DNA of 64,000 nucleotides from Aquila chrysaetos chrysaetos (lineage: Eukaryota; Chordata; Aves; Accipitriformes; Accipitridae): positions 23,416,932-23,480,931 of the forward strand of contig NC_044016.1 of NCBI RefSeq assembly GCF_900496995.4. Direction: 5' to 3'. This document shows positions 50,101 through 63,280 of the stretch, in pieces. Each line of letters opens with the position of its first letter. Within the stretch, counting starts at the first letter, position 1. Both the position numbers and the translations under genes were made by a program. Below the pieces are notes generated by a model that searched no databases, was not told where the DNA came from, and saw only the letters and a program-made list of their open reading frames with translations.

Positions 50101-53100
50101 GGAGAGGAAGGCTAATGCTGTCTTTGTTGAGCGGAATAGAGAATACCTGCCAGGGACTTGCAGCAGTTCCTAGAGGGCGAGATGGGAGCCAAGGACAGTG
50201 CTATTTCTTCCTGTATAGGACATGCTTCTAGATATGAGGGGAGCAAAATTTGGGCACTCAGAAAACTTTCAGTGTGAACAAGGAAGAAAGCAAAACATAG
50301 GAATATTCCAGGGTGTCCTGGGTTCAGCTGGGATAGAGTTAATTTTTACAGGAACCTGGGAGGTGGGGGGGCATAGCCGGGGCAGCTGACCTGAACTAGC
50401 CAAGGAGCTATTCCATACCATGTGACATCATGCTCAGTATATACATGGGGAGTGGGCCGGGGGGAGGGGGCTCCTGCTCTCGACTTTCGGTGGGGGAAGT
50501 GGCGGAGCGTCGGGTCCCGGGTGGTGAGCAGTTGCACTGTGCATCACTCTTTTCTGTATACTCTTTCATTAGTACCGTCGTTGTTGTTGTAACTTTTTTT
50601 GCGTTGTCCCAGTAAACTGCCCTTATCCCAACCCTCGAGGTTCCAGTTTTTTTTCTTTTCTCTCCTCCGTCTCCGCCCTATCCCACCGGAGGGGGGCGGG
50701 AGGAGTGAGCGAGCGGCTGCGTGGTCCTTTGCTACCGGCTGGGCTGAAACCACGACACAGGCGTATGTAGCAACTGAGCAGGGATTCTTTGGTTTGCAGT
50801 TCTATTTATATCTAGAAGAAATTAGTCTATGATCTTTTTAAAATCAAGGGACTTGCAGACTTTGTTGTGGGGAACTCCAAAAATAATAATTAACAAAAAG
50901 GTTTTTTAAAGAAGAACCTTAGAATCATTGATGGCTTGAGAGGAATTGTATCTTGCCAATTTCAATATGGTATATAATTTTCTTTTGCAGGCAGAAGTCA
51001 AACAAAGAAATTACCTGTCTTTTCATCCAAATGGAATTATGTGAACAAGGGCCATTGGAAAACTGGATTGAAAAGAATAGACTAGACCGAAAGTATCATG
51101 AGATGGCACAAAACAAATTTTTACAAATACTGAAAGGAGTGAAATATATTCATTCTAAAGAGTTAATTCATCGAGACCTCAAGGTAAGTAGGATAGGTAA
51201 TTAAAAAAAAATCAGATAAAAGTAGTACTTATTGGAATTTCAGAAAATGTTAACAGACTAAACAAAGACAAGAACAATTTATGTACCCTAGTAGTGTGCC
51301 TCTTTTGATATTGCTAGTGATTAATTTTTTTCAGCAACTGGCTGGATTTCATCCTAAAATCAGAAGGTAAACTGGAGGATCTCGGAATGCAGCAGTTCAA
51401 AAATCAGCAGTCATCAGTTAACAGGCATTTTCAGTGTACTATGTGTTACTGGGTCACAAGACTGCTTATTGGAAAAAGAAATACTAACTTTACTTGATAA
51501 AATAATTAAAAGCAAGAAAGTGAAAAGTTGAGTCTAGGAAGTTTGCTCTTGCCATATTGTAAAGAGATAGTTTATCTATCCTAATACATGCTGTGTTTGA
51601 TAACGACATACTCTAGTTGCTCTTGTATCATGTATGCATACAAATATTTGAATGCTACTTTTTGGATAGAATTTCAGTCTCTATAAGTGCACAATCATGG
51701 AAAGATTTTATTTCAATATGAAGATTATATAGGACAAAGTTGCAAGCCTTCAGAGCTTCATATGCCAGCTATAATGTTGCTTACAGAGTTTTAAATCACT
51801 CACTTTGTGAAAAAGTCATTAGTATGGTGGTGGTCCTAAAAATGGCTCTAGTGGGTCACATTAAATGTCAATCTAGGATGCTGTTCTCCTTCTGTTGTGG
51901 CTAATTCCAAACACCTAGAGCGTATTAGAGCTGAGAGGTGATACAGTGATGCTGTCCTTGATGCATACTCTCTTCCTTTCAAGGCTTCCAGTAACCTGAA
52001 GTTTATGGACTTCTTGAACCAGAAATTGAAATCTTTTGCATTTTGTGTTCACAGTGTAGTTCCAGATCACATTCACTGCCCACTCATAGAATCTTCATAT
52101 CTTCTAGAGCTTTTCTATCAGGCTTATTGCTACAATACCGGAATGAACCACAAATATACACTCACTATTTTCCCCAGATGCCTGGGAGAAGAGGCCTAAC
52201 AAGTGCTTTCTCTCCTCACCCATTAATTCTTAGCTCTTCTTACTCTGTGTGCTTTGTATTTGCTTGCTCCTTCAGTCCGACTTTATTTTCGTCTCAGCTC
52301 AATCTCCTACTTTTCCCTATTCATATGAATCTGCTGCCCCAGTCACTTATCTATGGCATCTGGCTGTAACCTGCTTCCAAGTCCTATTGCTAACTTGCCT
52401 GTCTGCATTTGAATTTAGGAACTTTTCTCCCCACTTTGATCTGCTGTCAACTTAGATGCTTGGCCATCTGAGATCTCCATGCCCTAGAATCAAAGCTGCA
52501 GGATAGGTTCAAGCTGAGATGAATCCCATTTGTGTCTGGTATGAATGTAGTCTTCAAATAGCATACCCAGGTATAGGTACTGTATTAAATGTGTGTGGAC
52601 ATGGTCAAACTTGAACTGAAGAACTACATTGGGCATTCTTGACACAAAGATCTCTTCCTGTTAAATATTAAGTCTCTCCTGGCCTCTTTGAGTAAAAGAT
52701 TGCATGAGGCTATTCGGTTTTGGTTTAATAACATTCAGAAATATAGTTTCTTTATCTTCTTTGGCAAATTTCATCCAAGCATATACAATTCTATTTTTAG
52801 TTGCTTATGAGTTTGTCAAATTTAAAAATGGGATGTTCAATGGAAACTTAAATGTGAGACTGTGAGATGCCTATAGTAAGCCCTAACTCTACAATTGACT
52901 TCATACAGATAATCCTGCTGTGCTTAGGAGAAACTATGATTTGAGTGGAATTCCATGTGAGCCTAAATGCTTTGCCCAAGTGTATCAAATCCCAGGGCTA
53001 GGACTGAAGACTAAAAAGCACTTCTGGATATGAAATGTTATATGCATAATGTATCTGAAGAGCATTAAAGAATGATATGGTTACGACTGAGTGGGAAAAA

Positions 53101-56100
53101 ACATTGCAGTTACTGTGGCATGTGCTACTTTAAATTTAGTTTGTGTTTTTAAAAAATTAATTGAACTTTTTTCTGTTTCCCACCCCATCAGTTCCTTAAT
53201 GCTAATTATCAAATTTTATGGGGAGAACTTCTGTGGCTCATTATGCTTGACAATAGACCTAGGTCATATGGTGATTATTTTTTTTTAATATATATATATA
53301 GCCTCAGAATATATTCATATCCCATGAAGATAAAATAAAAATAGGCGACTTTGGTCTTGTGACTTCTGTGGCATATGGGACTCTGACTGAGAACAGAGGA
53401 ACAAAATCATATATGGCACCAGAACAGGTAAATATCCTGCTGTATTTGTGTCTCTGTAACTGGATTTGCATTATATATAAACTTTGCATTGGATGTGCTC
53501 AATCCTAATTTCAGTACTAAACCAAGTTGCCTAAAGTTCCCTGGTATGATTGTATATGAGGATAACTGTATTCTGGAGAAAGCTGTCTGCAAGTGTGATT
53601 TTATTTCGCTCTGCTGACCTGTGGGGTCTGACACTGTGCGCTGTAAGGAATGCTCTTGCAGAACCAGGCTGCCAGCCATGTATTCCAATTTGAATTTAGG
53701 ACCTCTGTTAACTGTGGCATTTGAGTCCTTCTATTTGTTTCATTATTTGTGACAGAGATATTGGCATGCCTTATCTGTATAGGTCTGTAAAAGTCTTAAT
53801 TTCAGTGTGCTTAATGTGACATAATAGTCACTATTTAACAGGTCTGCAGCAGAAAGGGTTAACGACTACTAAGAAGATCAAGTAGGGCCAGTCCTGTAGC
53901 CTTGGGGTGGAAATTTCTACTGACTTCAAATTTTGCTTTAGGAACTGTTGTCCAGTTGGATTTGACACCTCTATTGTTCTTGTTCTCATCTTTGTAGTTC
54001 GGGGACAGATATGGAAAGGAAGTAGATATTTATGCACTGGGATTAATTTGGTTTGAAATTCTTTCAGCATTCAGTGGTCATGAGAAAATTAAGGTATGTA
54101 ATCTTTAAATTTAAAAAACTCCAAGTCTTATTGTTTTGCCTTGCTGCTGGTATCGCATGCTGATTGCATGCTAGAAGGAATCTATATCTGGAGTACTGTC
54201 TCTATTTACATTTTCCCGTCAATTCATTTCTGTAAGGCCCGTGAGTCCTCACACCTCAGCTGAAATGTAATAACTGAAGTAAAGAAACATTACTGGTTTT
54301 ATTTCACTTATGTCCTACTGACATACACATTAAAGCCCAAGCATGCTAAAGAATAATGTCTAGCAAAAAGGGTTTCAAGTTTCTGATAAATCTTTTTGTT
54401 TGATCAGTGTTTGAAGGGAATATTTTTCTAATTTTAGAAAAATTATGAATGGGAGAGTTTTGTCTCTGCCATGCTCTCGTCTTCACTGCATAGTGGAGCA
54501 AGAACAAAGCTTCTATCAAGCAAAAACACTTGCAGTTTTTCCAAAATGAAAACAAAAATAATTTGGAATATGTAGCTTTAATTGAAAAAGATGTTATTTC
54601 AAAAAGAAAACCGGTGTTACTTAAGCTTATTTTGAAAATGCATCTTTTATGTGTCTTTGCTTTTTCTTGGTACTTTGCACATTATTAGCATAACTGCTTG
54701 TATGCTCAAACCTACGTATTTGTAGGAAGCAATGTACCTGCTGAGTATCTTGTCTAAAGTGATTGTAAGATATATGTACATGGTTGGACCCAGAAACTCT
54801 TGAACAGTTAGCTTGGTCCTTTTGCCAATATGAGAAAACCATACCAATGTGTCTGCGCGTCTCGCAGGTTCAACTTGGCTCTGTTTAGCTACTGTGTAGT
54901 AGTTTCTGAGACATCTTGTTCCTGCTCACAGCTGACCGTGCAAATGTGTCCACAGTCCCACGGTGTTTACAGTCAAAAGGGCAAGACCAATTATTTAGTC
55001 TTGTTTCCTTAAGGCATAAAAATCTTGTGTCTGTAGCCAGCTGGGGAAGACATGCGGATGGGAATGCCGAGGATGGTCTTCAGCTGCTCCATCAGCTTAG
55101 AAAATAATTTCACTTAATGGAGCTTGATAAACTCTGTTGTATGGTGCTGGCAAGCCCTGCTGAAAGAACATCATGCAAAAGTGAAGTTGATTATGAGCTG
55201 AGTAACTGGTTCAGCTGATGATCACTGGCAGGTAGGGTCACAAGCCTAAAGCTACTGCTGAAGAGTAAGGAAAAAGCTTGAAGTTCATGGGAGCTGTTTT
55301 TTTACTGGATACTGGTTATAAGGGCTTGCTAAGCCATGCTATAACATCCATAAGACTAGGTAATGATTGAGGATGCATAGCTAAGTGTGCAAGAATACGA
55401 TTGTTATCTTCTTCACGCACATATTACACTAGTTAACAGCAAAGTGAATGATGTGGACTGCTCTGTTTACCCAGAAAGCTACACCATGTGGAAAATATAG
55501 TTGTTACCTGGGCATGTAATTAGAAATTCTCTGTATGTTAGTTGCTTTGAACTCCATGTAGCATTTTCTGCAGTGACATAGAAGTAAGTGTGTGGTACTG
55601 AACAAGGTAAAAGGGAGGAAGCACACCTGCTTGGCTTGCAAGTAGTAACATCCAAAGTAGGAAATTTAGTTGTCTTGCCTTTTTTTTTTTTTTTAAATGT
55701 GGTAAGAGGATATAAGCCCACTACTTTTAAATTAAGGAAAGAAGGATAAAGGTTCTGAAATAGAGAGGATTGCTGAAACAAACACATCATTGTAGAGTGT
55801 GAAGCTGTTAAGCTTAAAAAGGGACAATAGTTGATGAAAAGACCATAAAAAACCAAAACAAAGTACAACTAAATGGAAAAAACTTTCAAACTGTTTAGCA
55901 TTATTTTCTTTTTGAAGACTTACCTTTTTTTGTAGATCTATATTTTCCTAATTACTTGAGTAAATTATATGGGTCATACAGTGAGATGCAAAATATAATC
56001 AATGAAAACATACTGAAACTGTTCTCTTTTATGAATTTCAGGTATGGCATGATGTTAGAGAAGGTCAACTTCCAGAGAGCTTCACCAAACAATTTCCAGT

Positions 56101-56305
56101 AATGGTATGGGATTTTAATACATTATTTCAGTTAGTTTATTTACTCATAAAAAATAATTTATTGACATTTAATTTCTTTTTCCAGGCACCCATAATCAAA
56201 AAGATGCTTTCAAGAGACCCTTCAGGAAGATACTCTGCATCTGAAATACTTGAGTTTTTTAAGTCTGTTGATAAAGACAACTCATTTAAAATTCATACTC
56301 GGTAA
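38016..56305 (+). CDS. EIF2AK2: Interferon-induced dsRNA-activated protein kinase PKR (15 coding exons)
   Basis: PKR senses double-stranded RNA in the cytosol, dimerises, autophosphorylates and phosphorylates eIF2alpha to stop translation during virus infection. Fifteen exons with GT-AG introns join in frame to 559 codons, close to the known size of bird and mammal PKR. dsRNA-binding domain 1 is residues 5-73, with the basic KNKKEAK helix. Domain 2 is about 100-168, where that motif is weaker (SVAAAKQAAAK). An acidic, Ser-rich linker precedes the kinase domain (286-559): glycine loop GEGGFGNV (297-304), K319, helix C E330, HRDLK (421-425), DFG (441-443), APE (464-466). T454 and T459 match human activation-loop T446 and T451. 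The insert between beta strands 4 and 5 is shorter than in human. ATG 38016 has a good Kozak context (AAAATGG) and opens the first domain. Two solo LTRs sit in introns. Confidence 0.96.
40447..41029 (-). mobile_element. Solo ERVL-like LTR in EIF2AK2 intron 1
   Basis: 583 bases starting TGTCGTGGGTTGACCCC and ending CCCAGTACA (TG..CA termini). Flanking 5-base words GTCAC and GTCAG differ by one base, which fits an old 5-base target-site duplication as made by ERVL-type elements. The minus strand carries TTATTAAACTGTCTTTATCT, comparable to CAGTAAACTGCCCTTATCC in the LTR at 50.3 kb, so it is in reverse orientation and of a related family. It contains no viral genes. Confidence 0.82.
41534..41648 (+). 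CDS. EIF2AK2: EIF2AK2 coding exon 2
   Basis: Residues 35-73, second half of dsRNA-binding domain 1: strands EFTVVVKI, the GTGTGK turn, and the lysine-rich helix KKEAKAVAAKK. Donor GTGAGT, phase 0. Confidence 0.95.
42172..42341 (+). CDS. EIF2AK2: EIF2AK2 coding exon 3
   Basis: Residues 74-129: an interdomain linker rich in Ser, Thr and Pro, then the first helix of dsRNA-binding domain 2 (NDYVSQLNMYSQ). Acceptor CTTATAG, donor GTAAGA. Confidence 0.92.
42450..42570 (+). mobile_element. Short, diverged CR1 fragment in EIF2AK2 intron 3
   Basis: GAGAATCCAGTGGAGGGCCA followed by GTTGGAGGATACGGC and a run ending TTTAGCTGGGAGGAGAG matches the CR1 region encoding [31 protein letters not shown], with indels. 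It is an old copy. Confidence 0.65.
43145..43271 (+). CDS. EIF2AK2: EIF2AK2 coding exon 4
   Basis: Residues 130-172, second half of dsRNA-binding domain 2 (GSGTGTS, AAAKQAAAKQALEKL). It lacks the KK-x-AK pattern seen in domain 1, so weaker RNA contact is inferred. Donor GTATGT. Confidence 0.94.
44949..45031 (+). CDS. EIF2AK2: EIF2AK2 coding exon 5
   Basis: Residues 173-199, linker rich in Ser, Asn and Glu. Acceptor TTTTTTCAG, donor GTAAGT. Frame continuity with its neighbours supports it; the sequence itself is poorly conserved. Confidence 0.87.
45444..45469. repeat. Poly-T tract (26 T) in EIF2AK2 intron 5
   Basis: An uninterrupted run of 26 T. Confidence 0.9.
46018..46102 (+). CDS. EIF2AK2: EIF2AK2 coding exon 6 with NAGNAG acceptor
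   Basis: Residues 200-228, linker (FEYSAAKLVEKMKDM). The acceptor reads AACAGCAG: either AG keeps the frame and would add or drop one Ser. The start given uses the first AG. Donor GTATAG is weak. Confidence 0.85.
46570..46604 (+). CDS. EIF2AK2: EIF2AK2 coding exon 7 (35 bases)
   Basis: A very short linker exon, residues 229-239, between TTTTTCATGTAG and GTATAT. It is needed to keep the reading frame between exons 6 and 8, which is the main evidence for it. Confidence 0.75.
46772..46906 (+). CDS. EIF2AK2: EIF2AK2 coding exon 8
   Basis: Residues 240-284, strongly charged linker: a basic stretch (RNKEEEKK) and then an acidic one (SDLDESLPDLD, SEENES). Acceptor TTGTTAAAG, donor GTAAAA. Confidence 0.88.
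47358..47477 (+). CDS. EIF2AK2: EIF2AK2 coding exon 9, start of kinase domain
   Basis: Residues 285-324: glycine-rich loop GEGGFGNV and the ATP-binding lysine in YAVKRV (K319). Acceptor preceded by a long T run, donor GTACGT. Confidence 0.95.
48745..48852 (+). CDS. EIF2AK2: EIF2AK2 coding exon 10
   Basis: Residues 325-360: helix C with E330 (REVKELARLDHENIV) and strand 4. The following insert before strand 5 is short compared with human PKR. Confidence 0.95.
50314..50757 (+). mobile_element. Solo ERVL-like LTR in EIF2AK2 intron 10
   Basis: 444 bases starting TGTCCTGGGTTCAG and ending ACCACGACA, with matching TGTC..GACA ends. Flanking words CAGGG (50309-50313) and CAGGC (50758-50762) look like a 5-base target-site duplication with one change. 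A TATA-like CAGTATATAC lies in the first half and an AGTAAA-like polyadenylation word before the final third. It is in the sense direction of the gene, so its promoter or polyadenylation signal could affect transcripts. No internal viral sequence remains. Confidence 0.85.
50991..51183 (+). CDS. EIF2AK2: EIF2AK2 coding exon 11
   Basis: Residues 361-425: hinge FIQMELCEQGPLENWIEK, helix E and the catalytic loop ending HRDLK. Donor GTAAGT directly after the loop lysine. Confidence 0.96.
53287..53301. repeat. (TA)n microsatellite at the exon 12 splice acceptor
   Basis: TATATATATATAG runs directly into EIF2AK2 exon 12; a T-rich tract lies upstream of it. Confidence 0.85.
53302..53427 (+). CDS. EIF2AK2: EIF2AK2 coding exon 12
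   Basis: Residues 426-467: PQNIF, DFG, activation loop with T454 and T459, and YMAPEQ. The acceptor AG is the end of a (TA)n repeat. Confidence 0.96.
53998..54093 (+). CDS. EIF2AK2: EIF2AK2 coding exon 13
   Basis: Residues 468-499: YGKEVDIYALGLIWFEIL, helix F of the kinase C-lobe. Acceptor CTTTGTAG, donor GTATGT. Confidence 0.95.
56042..56104 (+). CDS. EIF2AK2: EIF2AK2 coding exon 14
   Basis: Residues 500-520 of the C-lobe (VREGQLPESF). Acceptor AATTTCAG, donor GTATGG. The next intron is only 81 bases long. Confidence 0.88.
56186..56305 (+). CDS. EIF2AK2: EIF2AK2 last coding exon
   Basis: Residues 521-559 and TAA: final kinase helices (IIKKMLSRDPSGRYSASEIL) and a short basic tail. Acceptor TTTTTCCAG. 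Confidence 0.95.
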   Translation, partial: APIIKKMLSRDPSGRYSASEILEFFKSVDKDNSFKIHTR

Positions 56306-56705
56306 ATGCCTTTCAGATGTAAAAAGGCTTTCAGATGTGTTTAAATCCAGAGTTTGACGTCTGAAACTGATGAAATAACAGTAAATGTCAGAAGCAACAA
56401 CAAGACTTAGGATATGTCTTTTCCTTCATGTTTCGCCATTCTGCCACTGAGGAGCTTGTCAGCCAAAAGGGTCGCATCACCATTCATGCCCATCAGCTGC
56501 ACACCAGGACAGCATACTTCTGCAAGCAACCACTTGTGATTTTTACCTGGAAACACAGGTTGTGGATGAGCTGAACTGTATTGTACAATAAGTACAGGAA
56601 CCTAGTCCTTGTCTCCTAGAAGATTAAGTTGATGTGGTGCTAAGTGGCCTATGGCAAATCCCTGTATGCATGCTCTTACTGTGCTGCATCCATTATCACA
56701 GAAGT
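56306..56705 (+). other. EIF2AK2: Start of EIF2AK2 3' UTR
   Basis: Non-coding sequence following the stop codon. I find no canonical AATAAA before the CR1 copy begins, so the transcript may use a variant signal or run into the CR1. Confidence 0.5.
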
Positions 56706-56707
56706 AT

Positions 56708-58600
56708 AGAATCATAGAATGGTTTGGGTTGGAAGGGAACTTAAAAGATCGTCTAGTTCCAACCTCCCTGCCATGGGCAGCGACACCTTCCACTAGACCA
56801 GGTTGCTTAAAGCCCCATCCAACCTGGCCTTGAACACTGCCAGGGATGGGGCGCATCCACAACTTCTCTGGGCAACCTGTTCCAGTGCCTCACCATCCTC
56901 ATAGTGGAGAACCTCTTCTTTACATCTAATCTAAACCCTCTTCAGTTTAAAACTATTACGCCATGTCCTATCACTACATGCCCTTGTAAAAAGTCCCTCT
57001 CCCGCTTTCTTGCAGGCCCCCTTTAGGTACTGGAAGGCTGCCATAAGGTCTCCCCAGATCCTTCTCTTCTCCAGGCTAAACAACCTCAACTCTCTCAGCC
57101 TGTCTTCACAGGAGAGGTGCTCCAGCCCTCTGATCATCTTCGTGCCCCTTCTCTGGACCTGCTCCAACAGGTCCATGTCCTTCTTATGTTGGGGGCCCCA
57201 GAGCTGAATGCAGTACTGCAGGTAGGGTCTCACCAGAGCAGAGTAGAGGGGGCAGAATCACCTCCCTCGATTTGCTGGCCACGCTTCTTTTGATCCCGTC
57301 CAGGATACGGCTAGCTTTCTGGGCTGCAAATGCGCATCGCTGGACCATGCTGAGCTTCTCGTCAACCAACAGCCCCAAGTCCTTCTCTGCAGGGCTGCTC
57401 TCAATCTACTCATCACTCAGCCTGTATTTGTGCTTGGGATTGCCCCGACCCATGTGCAGGACCTTGCACTTGGCCTTGTTGAACTTCATGAGGTTCACAC
57501 AGGCCCACCTCTCAAGCCTGTCAAGGTCCCTCTGAATGGCATCCCTTCCCTCCAGCGTGTCGACTGCACCACACAAGTTGGTGTCATCGGCAAACTTGCT
57601 GAGGGTGCACTCAATCCCACTGTCCATTTTGCCAACCAGTGTTAAACAGCACCAGTCCCAATACCCACCCCTGAGGAACTCACTCGTCACTGGTCTCCAC
57701 TCAGACATCGAGCCATTGACTGCAGCTCTCTGAGTGCGACCATCCAGCCAATTCCTTATCCACCAAGCGGTCTATCCGTCAAATCCACGTCTCTCCAATT
57801 GAGAGACAAGGATGTTGTGTGGGACAGCGTCAAATGCTTTGCACAAGTCCAGGCAGGTGACGTCTGTTGCTCTTCCCTTATCCACCAGTTCTGTAACCCC
57901 GTCATAGAAGGCCACCAAATTTGTCAGGCATGATTTGCCCTTAGTGAAGCCATGCTGGCTGTCACCAATCACCTCCTTATTTTCCATGTGCCCTAGCATA
58001 GTTTCCAGGAGGATCCACTCCATGATCTTGCTGGGCCTGTAGTTCCCTGGGGTCTTCCTTTTTTCCCTTTTTAAAAATGGGGGTTATATTTCCCCTTTTC
58101 CAGTCAGTGGGAACTTCCCCAGACTGCCACAACTTCTCAAATATGATGAAGACCATCATAAGTGGCTTAGCCACTTCATCCACCAGTTCCCTCAGGACCT
58201 ATGGATGCATCCATCAGGTACCAAGGACTCATGGACCTTCAGGTTCCTTAGATGGTCTCAAACCTGATCTCCTCCTACAGTGGGCGGTTATTCATTCTCC
58301 CAGTCCCTGCCTTTGCCTTCTGCGACTTGGGCAGTGTGGCTGGAGCACTTGCTGGTGAAGACTGAGGCAAAAAAGTTATTGAGTACCTTAGCCATCTCCA
58401 TATCCTGGGTAACCGTAACCAGGTCTCCTGTTTCCTTCTGGAGAGGGCCCTCATTTTCCCTAGTCTTCCCTTTATCACCGACATACCTACAGGAGCTTTT
58501 CTTGTTGCTCTTGCTGTCCCTGGCCAGATTTAATTCTATCGGGGCTTTAGCTTGCCTAACCTGATCCCTGGCTGGGATACACAGAACATTTCACTCTTCT
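56708..58600 (-). mobile_element. CR1 LINE, 5'-truncated, between EIF2AK2 and GPATCH11
   Basis: A CR1 copy of about 1.9 kb on the minus strand. Its 3' end is at the left with AATCATAGAATGGTTTGG. Minus-strand frames carry [43 protein letters not shown] (catalytic FADD intact) and [19 protein letters not shown]. Frameshifts separate these frames, so it is inactive. It fills most of the space between the convergent genes. Confidence 0.93.
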
Positions 58601-59180
58601 GGACTCATCAGTATTTCTTTGCAGTGGTCAAGATCTGGGAGAAATGATACCCTGACACAGACAAAATACCACTAGTTCTACTTCCTCTTCCCTTTCACCC
58701 ATAAAACTACTCTTATAATATGAAAATTCGTAAGTGACAAACTTTGGCTGAATATTCTTTACAGTTCTTGGACAGAGCATCCATAATACCATTATCTTCT
58801 TACTGTTAAGTAATATTGAGCTTGTCCCAGTAGTTTTTGATAATTTTTTCGTAGTATTTGTATACTTGAGCAGCACCTTTCTATTAGTAACTTTTTACAG
58901 TAGCAATTGTTGTTCCCTAAAAATAGAAGGTCTATTAAAATGTATTTTTTATATTAAAAAAACCAACCAACAACATAATCTGGTTCTGTTTAGTTATGCA
59001 AAATATGCACTTTTACATGCAACAGAATATTGGTTCTAATAACATCACTGTAATGTTTCACAAGCTTTTTTTACCCACCAGGTCTCAGATAGTAAGGAAA
59101 AAAAGTCTGATGTTTAGTCATCTCTGTAAAGATGAAAAAAACGCATTTAACACATTATACAACAGGGTAACTAGCCAATA

Positions 59181-59186
59181 TTTATT
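59181..59186 (-). promoter_or_regulatory. Candidate GPATCH11 polyadenylation signal
   Basis: AATAAA on the minus strand about 315 bases past the GPATCH11 stop codon. Confidence 0.5.
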
Positions 59187-59499
59187 CCCTTACTCAAACT
59201 CGAATTTTATTATCAGCTGCTCTTGTTCAGTTGGGCACGGCACAACCAAAGACTGTGGAAGGCTTAACCTGCCCCTCAATTATGGTAGTTCAATTATAAA
59301 TGCAAAGTTTTAATTCCTATTAAATTGTGCATCAAGCAGAAGATCCACGAGATGCTTTGAAATGTGAATTTAACCTGTCAACATAACTATTCTTCTGCAT
59401 ACTTTGGTATGAATTCCTCAGTATGGCACAGCTCCAAACCTTCTAAAAGATATTATGAACTACACATACTTATCTAGGACTCCTTCCTTTAGAAAGGCT
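59187..59499 (-). other. GPATCH11: Putative GPATCH11 3' UTR
   Basis: AT-rich non-coding sequence between the stop codon and the first AATAAA on the minus strand. Confidence 0.5.
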
Positions 59500-63280
<3,781 letters not shown>

